NCBI GenBank assembly: GCA_029204225.1 | Contig: MU831827.1 | Span: 1-64,000 of the forward strand | Length of the DNA: 64,000 bases | Source: Diphasiastrum complanatum | Taxonomy: Eukaryota; Streptophyta; Lycopodiopsida; Lycopodiales; Lycopodiaceae | Reading direction: 5' to 3' | Shown: positions 57,181 to 64,000 of the stretch, piece by piece | Layout: every line of letters begins with the position of its first letter | Numbering within the stretch: the first letter of the stretch is position 1 | Program-made: the position numbers and the translations under genes | The notes under the pieces: generated by a model | The model's input: only the letters and a program-made list of their open reading frames with translations | Told to the model about the DNA's origin: nothing | Database searches by the model: none

Positions 57181-57772
57181 CTGTCTCAAACATAGTTCAT
57201 TTCTGCAGATTGTCTCGAAAGTAATGTATTTCTGTGTACTTGTTCGAAATGCAAGTTTGCGGAAGCCCTTGAAGATGGCCAAGTCTTCAATGACCTCAAC
57301 TTATTAATCTTAACATCTGAACTTGAAATTATGATAGGTTTGGTTACCCTTGCTGGAGATCAACTGAAAGCCCGTTGTAGACATTCTTCAAATAGCTATT
57401 CTCTCTAATTTTTGTCTCTCTGTTTTCTTCTTTCATTCTATCTTGTGTTGATCCAAAATGTATATTTATCTCGACTGTGTGGAGTTTACAAGAGAGTTAA
57501 AACAGAAAATTACAAGACAAGTCTACACTAATCAACTAGTTAGTTATTCTCTGTTATTGCTAATTGCTTCAGCTGAACATGAGGTACAAGACTCCCCGCT
57601 TGCTGAGCTGCCAGGTAGCAGCGCGAATTGTTTTCTTTCGCTTCGTGTCTCTTTGTTTCATTTCGTGGTCATCAGGGTCGAATCTCAAATACTTTTCTTT
57701 CGACCTTTGGGGTATGTTTGCCCTTCGTCTTTTGCTTCGTGACAAACTTGTAGGAGTTCACAATTTTTGACA
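57138..57772 (-). repeat. 5' LTR of Copia A (inner edge uncertain)
   Basis: It ends CAATTTTTGACA at 57772 before ACAAA. From about 57390 it matches 51205-51591 closely, and it shares TTTGCGGAAG (57252) with the left LTR (50989). The inner edge is obscured by tandem repeats and a deletion. Confidence 0.75.
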
Positions 57773-57777
57773 ACAAA

Positions 57778-59048
57778 AGAGTCAATTAGTCATTTGAATG
57801 GCTAATCATATAGGGGATTCTCCAGTAAGAGAAATCCGAGAGGTACCACTTCATATAAAAGGGTTGGAATTTTTCCTAAATTTTGTTGTTCTACGATTAC
57901 CACCAGGAGCCGATGTATATTCAGTCTTATTGAGAAGGTCATGGCTAAGAGCCACGAAGGTAGTACACGACTAGGCGACATGAATCATGAGGATCCCTAT
58001 TGAAGGGAAGAAGATTCAACTACAAACACACCATGGAAGAATCGATTTGATGTTATGACCAGTAGGTGTGGAACTGGTTGAGGAATTACTATTCCAACCA
58101 ATGATGGAGGAATCTGAAGAGGATTTACACTTGACGAGCTTGTTTCTAGCCTAAATACCCATTGGAAATGCCCATTTGTCTACCGCAATTGAATCAGATC
58201 AGAAGGACGATAGGTGTTGTCAGATGCGAACAAAGAGCAGTATTTGTGAATTTTTTCAAAGACTATTTTGGAATATAGGACCTTGAAAGAGGAACCGTGC
58301 GATTGCATTCTACTCAAGTTTCTAGGGAAAAACTAATCAAAATTAATCTGGGGACAAAAAAACAACGTCCAAAATATGTATCTATTGGAGCTAACAATGA
58401 TCCAGAATACATTACGCACGCAACAAAGTTGTTCAAGAAGTACAAAGCTATTTTTGCATGATCATATGATGAATTATAGGGTGTGCCGAAGGAAATCTAT
58501 CAACACACCATCGATGCATGAACAATTCATCAACAATGATATAGTATGAATCCAAAGCATGCAGAACGAGTTAGAGCTGAAATTGAGGAACTCATAAAGG
58601 TTGGTTTTATATACGCTATTGACTACATGCCGTGATTGTACCAAAGAAAAATGATAATTTATGAGTTTTTGTAGATTACCATAAACTAAATTCCTTTACA
58701 GTGAAGGATCATTTTCCACTACTGTAAACATAACAAATTTTGGACGAAGTCACGGGACATGAGCTACATAGTTTCCTTGATGGATTTAGTGGAAACTATT
58801 AAATATAGATAGCCGAGAAGGACGAGGAGAAAATTGCCTTTATTATTGAATGGGGAGCATATGCCTATAAGGTGATGCCATTCAAGTTGAAGAATTCGCC
58901 AACAACCTTTCAAAAGGTGATGACGAAGTCATTTTACGATTATCTGGATAGATTTATGAAAATCTTTCTTGATAACTTTTGTCTATACGACGATGCTGAA
59001 GATCACTTGGATTAGTTGGAGAAATGCTTCCAAAGGTGTAATGAGTTT
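57778..59048 (+). pseudogene. Gypsy K continued: region after protease and reverse transcriptase, heavily decayed
   Basis: Frames resume after Copia A. RT landmarks appear in order with many stops: HAERVRAEIEELIKVGFIYAI (about 58560-58615), FIIEWGAYAYKVMPFKLKNSP (about 58840-58905), TTFQKVMTKSFYDYL and FLDNFCLYDDAEDHLD (about 58965-59010), the Ty3/Gypsy motif C region with a changed spacing around the Asp pair. K ends where the Copia E LTR begins. No frame longer than about 60 codons survives, so K is much older than the nested Copia elements. Confidence 0.75.
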
Positions 59049-61005
59049 TGTGAAAGATTCAACTAGTTTGATCATATTTGCTATATTTCCATATTTGGCA
59101 TATTGAGGCCGACTTTGTTTTTAGACTTAGAGATTGACTTTTCAAAGTTCATTAGTCTAAATAGTTAGAATTAAAGTTAGAATCACCGTGTTACTGTACT
59201 GTGGGTCCTATCAGTGGATAAGGATCAGTTGGCCTTGCCACGAGGCAAGTGACGGGACACGCGTCCCGCCAACGACAACCTGTGTCATGCATGGGTTGCC
59301 TGAGTGAACAACTATATGTACAGTGTAATTTCGTTTTGAGAAATACAATTGCTATGTGAGCTTGCTGAGGAGAGTGATTTTTTGTCTGTGTTACTGTGTA
59401 GCATGATCTGTGTTCCTGTGCAAAGCAAATTCTAAGTTGGTATCAGAGCTGTACAGGGAGTGTACACAGTACAGTGTCGCTGTTGAAGAGAGCTTCGAGA
59501 GAACTGTCTTCTGAGAGTTCGGGGTTTTACGGCGGGTTGAAGACGGAAAGAGAAGCACTGGTGCACGGTTTCTAATTTATAGAGGCTTGCTAAGATCAGC
59601 AAAGGGATTATTAGCTTGTGCATAGCATCAAACAAGGAAAAATTTGGTGAAAAATTGACAATTTCGAAGCCAGCTGAAAATTGAAACCGGACTTGGGGTT
59701 ACGGTTTTTATACATAACTGGTGATTTCTTCGCTGTTTGTGCACCATTTTGAATGCCGTAAGGACAGGAAGGAAGCTAATCACACTGTCATGGAGAGATT
59801 CTGAGGTTTATGTCAGAGATTTGTCTCCAGACAGTTAACCTAGTAGATTTGCGGTAAAAAGGTGAAAAAGCCACTTTGTCAAGTTGAGCTAAAATCACCG
59901 TTTCTCCATGGAATTTCCTGACTGAACACTCTATAGTCATGGATTTAATAGGGCAACCCTGCTCCAGGCCTTAGATCGTGCTCAAAACGATCCACATGAG
60001 AGCTTGATTTGATAGTTCTCAGAGAAGGGAGGCGCGGCCGCAAGCAGGGAAGTCGTGGGCAGTTCGCGCACCCAACGCGATGAAGAACTCAGTGTACCGA
60101 AGATCATAGTGTCTGCAAGAGTTTGGTTCGATGCCCAGATGTACTTTGAAACTTTAGATGAGGTGTCAAATGAATCAACGGTCCAGAATCTATGATGGGA
60201 GAGAAATTTGAACCACAAGATTTGGTTCAGCCATTGGATGAGCCTTGAACAGGGCCCTAAAGAATTGAAGTGCATTCTGGCCTTCAACTTCATTAAAAAT
60301 TTTCATACTGAAAGTTGAGTTGGGTCCCTTCACAAGTGAAGAGTGAAGTTTCTTCAAAGTGAAGAAACAGTTCAAAAGCTAGAAAAGTCCCTATTTTTGG
60401 GTCCTTTGCCCATTTTGACCCAAACGAAAGGCTATAACCTCCAAACGAAGGGCACTCGGACTGTACCTGCAAGTACGGTACAACAAAACAGAGTGGTTGC
60501 AGCAGAGAAAGTGTTCACCATTCCACTGGGCACATTGTTGGGAGTTGACGACTGAGTGCATTTTGGAAGGCGACGCCGATTTGGCTTTCAAATTGGTGGA
60601 AAAGCGGCGAGTGGCCTGGTAAGAAAAAAAGTGCAGGTCATTATTCTCAACTTTTGACATCACTGTTGGCCTCGACATACTGTTCTTAGCCGAAGGCAGA
60701 AGTTTCAAGCAGTTTTGCGATGACAAACATGGGAGAGTCCATTTTGAGTGAAAGTAGCAAATTGGACGGGATTTCCAACTATGCAGTGTGGAAATTCAAA
60801 ATAAAAATATAAAAGATGTGTGGGAAGTCGTCACAGGTGATGAGAGAAGGCCGCCAAATGAAGCAGACATCAAAGTATTTGACAAAAAGATGAGGAAAGC
60901 TTTGACCTTCATTAACTTGTCAGTGAAGGATCACATCATTACCCACATTTGTGATGCTATTACACCCATACAGGCATGGGATGTGCTAAAGAAGTTGAAT
61001 TTCAC
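59049..61005 (+). mobile_element. Copia E, 5' LTR to gag only
   Basis: LTR 59049-59437 (starts TGTGAAAGATTCAAC, ends near TTCTAAGT), primer site TGGTATCAGAGC at 59438-59449, a long leader to 60719, then gag. It is cut in gag by the Copia D LTR. The leader contains no gene. Confidence 0.8.
60720..61005 (+). pseudogene. Copia E Gag N-terminus, frameshifted and truncated
   Basis: ATG at 60720 gives MTNMGESILSESSKLDGISN and NYAVWKFKIK, typical of the DUF4219-type Gag start. A stop follows near 60808, and the conserved IKDVWEVVTGDERRPP continues in another frame (from 60788) to ITPIQAWDVLKKLN, where Copia D begins. The codons after 61006 belong to the D LTR. Confidence 0.8.
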
Positions 61006-61729
61006 ACGTGTGGACTATCCACTACATGTACTTGTGATCTCCTAAGGTGTGTAGATGCACCAAGATCAAGACTAGATTGAGATTCAAGATCAATCTTGAA
61101 TCCTATGGCAAAAACACACTACTACATGTCTTCAATCACTTCCAACTCTCACTCACACGTGTGAGAAGTATTCAAAAAATAATCTAAGTAAAAACAAGCT
61201 GCTCTCCTCGGGTAGAGAGAGAAAATGCATCAAGAGCTCTTGGGTAGAGAGAGAAAGCTAGAAATCCAATAACTCACAAAATCCATGAAATCACCAAATC
61301 AATTGCCTTCAAAATGAGGAGTACAATGATACTAGTAGGTCCACGAGCTACCACTATGCTTAACTATGATTGGACCACATTTTGTCACCTCTTGATCCTA
61401 TTGGATCATTGATCTATGCACCTCTTAATTCTATTGGACTATATTCAAGCACACCTCAATTTCCTATTGGACCTCACAAGGTTCCACCTCTATATCCTAT
61501 TGGACCTCTTGGAATTCATCAAACAAAAACTTTACACTTTTCTACACTCTAATTAGCAAGTGTTTAGCCTCTTACTCTATTTTGGCTCAATAGTGGCATT
61601 ACAAGTGGAAATGCATAATTTGCCATCTATGCCAAATTTATTCCTATCAACATCCTACACCTAGATGCTTGATGTAAAAAACATAAGACCCCTATATCTA
61701 ACATAGATAATCTTTTTCAATTCTTCACA
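61006..61729 (-). repeat. 3' LTR of Copia D (about 724 bases)
   Basis: The minus-strand tip is TGTGAAGAATTGAAAAAG at 61729, beside a polypurine tract (complement of CTCCTCCTAAAAAA, 61730-61743). CTCACACGTGTGAG (61152-61165) is a perfect palindrome and TTCACACGTGTGGA lies at 61011. The inner part has repeated CACCTC-TATTGGAC modules (61375-61510). Confidence 0.8.
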
Positions 61730-61747
61730 CTCCTCCTAAAAAATTAT

Positions 61748-63490
61748 CTATGAAGATTTGAGCATTGATCTTGATATAACTCCAAGATTAGATCTATGCT
61801 TGATGAAAGCACTTTTGCTCAAAGGCTTGGTGAGTAGATCGGCAATACAAGAGGATGAGTTGACATGATCCAAATAGATTTCTCCTCCAATAAGCTTTTC
61901 TCTCACAAAATGGTGTGCCACTTCTATGTGCTTGCTTCTTGCATGAAATATGGGATTATTGGCAAGAGCTTGGGCCGAGATGTTATCACACTTGATCATT
62001 GGTAGATCATCCTCCTTGATGCACTTTAGTTCCATTAATAACCTCTTGATCCAAAGCACTTCTTTGGTAGTTGTAGTGAGTGCTTTGTACTCGGCCTCAC
62101 ATGCAGAGAGATATATAGTATCTTGCTTTTTGGAAAGCCAAGATATTAGATTGCCTCCAAGAAAGATAGTGTATGCACTAATAGACTTTCGATCCATCTT
62201 GTCACTTGCAAAGTCCGAATCCGAGTAGCCAATAATGGATAGATCTTCACTTTTATAGAGTAGACCATAATCACAAGATGAAGATACATATCTTAGAATC
62301 CTCTTGGCCATCTTCCAATGATGGATCTTAGGTTCTTGCATAAATTGACTCAATTTGTGCACACAAAAACTAAGATCGGGCCTAGTAATGGTAAGCCAAA
62401 TCAAGGAGCCTACAAGACTCCTAAAAAGTGTGATGTCCTCAAAGGATCTTTCATCACCTTTATTAGGATCTTTTACAATTTGCTCCATTGGAGTATCTAT
62501 GCTCTTAGAATTTTCCATATGGAATTTTTTCAACAAAGAGTGAGCATATCTAGATTGGCATATAAAGACATGATTTTCATAAAAATCAATTTCTAGGCCT
62601 AGGATGTAATGTATCTCTCCTAGATCTTGCATTCTAAACTCACATCCAAGTGCTAGCTTGGTTTCATCAACTAGCTTGATACAACTTCCACAAAGAATAA
62701 TGTCATCAACATAAATTAGAAGAATGACAATATTGCTACCAACAAACTTTAGATACATGGAAGGATCATAGTTACTAAGAGTAAATCCTAGTGAGATAAG
62801 AAAAGAGTTAAGTCTTGAATACCATGATCTTGGTGCTTGCTTGAGTCCATAAAGACTTTTGAAGAGCAAGCACACTTTGGACTCATCCTTGATGAATCCT
62901 TGAGGTTGTTCCATATAGATCTCCTCCTCAAGATAACCATTTAGAAAAGCATTGGATACATCTAATTGGAATACCTTCCACTTGAAAAAACAAGCAAGAG
63001 AAATAAGAATTCTTATTGTCACCATCTTTGCAACGGGTGCAAAGGTCTCCTCATAATCAAGACCATGGATTTGAGCAAATCCTTTGGCACATAATCTTGC
63101 TTTATGCTTGTTGATGGTGCCATCATGATTGAACTTGATCCAAAATACCCACTTGCAACCAATCGCATGCTTGTTGGAAGGAGTATCCACAAGCTCCCAG
63201 GTATTGTTGGTGATCAATGCATCATACTCTTGCTTCATGACATCATACCACTCCTTGGTATTGAGTGCCTCTTGTACATTCTTTGGCTCTTCATGAGAGA
63301 CATAAAAAACATAATTAGTGGAATCAAGATCCACTTGTTTGCCTTTGTCAACATATGAGAGCCTCTTAGGCTCGGATCTATCTCTCATGGATCTTCTTGG
63401 TGAAAAAATCCAAGGAGAGTCTTCTTCAAATCTCGACCCCATTGTTGCTACCAATTCCCACACTACCATTGTTGCTACCAATGCAGACAC
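61748..63490 (-). pseudogene. Copia D Pol, RT and RNase H half (580 codons, 5' truncated)
   Basis: The open frame carries RT entry KEWYDVMKQEYDALITNNTWELV (about 79-101), GCKWVFWIKFNHDG, catalytic QLDVSNAFLNGYLEEE (Asp177) and YVDDIILCG (260-268), the PMEQIVKDPNKGDERSF spacer, and RNase H with YSDSDFASD and SACEAEYKALTT, ending ADLLTKPLSKS. The active-site residues are intact. The first about 25 residues (VATMVVWELVATM) come from a 31-base duplication at 63430-63485, not from a Copia domain. Gag, protease and integrase are absent, so this is a 5' truncated element or one rearranged beyond the duplication. Confidence 0.9.
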
Positions 63491-64000
63491 ATTTCTTCCA
63501 AGATTTTGTTGTATGATTTTTTTGCAATATTCATAAAACTTTAGAAGACTGATCTCGGGAAAAAATTGGAAACAAGTATTGAATTGTGTAGTTTTGTAAT
63601 TGTTGTAGATGGTTGCAAAAGGATATTATAATTTGACCTTTGTCCTTCACTCCTTGAATTTTTGTCAACCACCGCAAAATCTCTAATTGCAACAAAATAT
63701 AAAATTTTAAACACATATATTAGTGAAGGTAATTTTCATCAATAGAGAGTGTGATTGTGTCGTCGCCACTTTTGTCACTTAAATCAAATTTTAAATATTT
63801 TTAGTACGTGGTTATATTGTTCCAATTTCCACACTTTTCCAAAATTGAATCAATCCGTGTATCCTTTAGAATGACTTCAATTGAAGACCCATCCAATTTG
63901 ACAATCTTTGCTCGTAAATTGCCAACTTTTGTTGCGGTTGTTTCTTTCTAACAAAGGCAACCATATGTCGATCTTTCTTTGTTTATAAAATTTGAAATTT
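63491..64000. other. Terminal stretch without a supported gene
   Basis: AT-rich sequence with several CCACTTTTG/TTGCAAC-like words. I see no Copia integrase or Gag sequence here. Confidence 0.35.

Larger units (their letters stand above)
50924..57772 (-). mobile_element. Copia A, nested in Gypsy K, target duplication ACAAA
   Basis: ACAAA at 50919-50923 and 57773-57777 flanks a TGTCGCAAAAC...TTTTTGACA element, and Gypsy K coding sequence lies on both sides. The left (3') LTR is 50924-51591. The right (5') LTR ends at 57772 and starts no later than about 57138. The interior runs on the minus strand and is itself interrupted by Copia B, with a deletion removing the Gag start and primer-binding site. 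Confidence 0.9.

Overview
The window looks like intergenic chromatin from a large, repeat-rich land-plant nuclear genome. The evidence is Ty1/Copia and Ty3/Gypsy retrotransposons with initiator-Met-type primer sites (TGGTATCAGAGC), chromodomain-like tails on Gypsy integrases, a CACTA-like transposase fragment and many long (CT)n/(AG)n tracts. I found no convincing single-copy host gene, rRNA, tRNA, CRISPR or bacterial-type operon. A non-LTR element with a restriction-like endonuclease (RLE) tail is not what one expects in a flowering plant, where L1 and RTE dominate. That hints at a non-flowering plant, but the species cannot be read from this sequence.

Layout. 1-2812 and 33313-36385 are two inverted copies of one DNA-transposon-like element (M), each with a broken multi-exon gene and a compound microsatellite. 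2813-7916 holds degenerate repeats (T and S) and an internally deleted Copia (F). 7917-10384 has repeat H1, a Gypsy RT fragment and a Gypsy gag remnant. 10385-16299 is a structurally complete, young Copia (Copia-1, 1322-aa ORF, LTRs differing at 4 of 562 positions). 16565-21980 is the RLE non-LTR element, frameshifted near its catalytic ADD box and interrupted by the LTR and leader of a minus-strand Gypsy (G1). 22210-23681 is H2, broken by Gypsy G2 (23682-26385), itself broken by Copia C (26386 to about 31650, intact 1317-aa ORF, no 5' LTR seen).

36386-46345 is a patchwork of Gypsy remnants. It includes a cluster of CCACGCGTGG palindromes, LTRs of families L, J and I, solo LTRs with readable insertion footprints, an integrase gene with two amber stops, and a tandem duplication whose second unit preserves the empty site of an LTR insertion. 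46346-50396 carries a long CT tract, an inverted repeat, a CACTA-like fragment and a second CCACGCGTGG cluster. 50397-61005 is a nest: Gypsy K is split by Copia A (target duplication ACAAA), Copia A is split by Copia B, and K is then ended by Copia E. E is ended by the 3' LTR of Copia D, whose RT/RNase H half runs to 63490.

The genes act only within their own elements. Copia ORFs encode Gag, protease, integrase, RT and RNase H for cytoplasmic reverse transcription and nuclear integration, Gypsy ORFs do the same with integrase last, and the RLE element would work by target-primed reverse transcription. Only Copia-1 appears coding-competent with both LTRs. The most notable signals are the RLE element, the two palindrome systems (CACACGTGTG in Copia LTRs, CCACGCGTGG in two clusters) and the inverted M pair.
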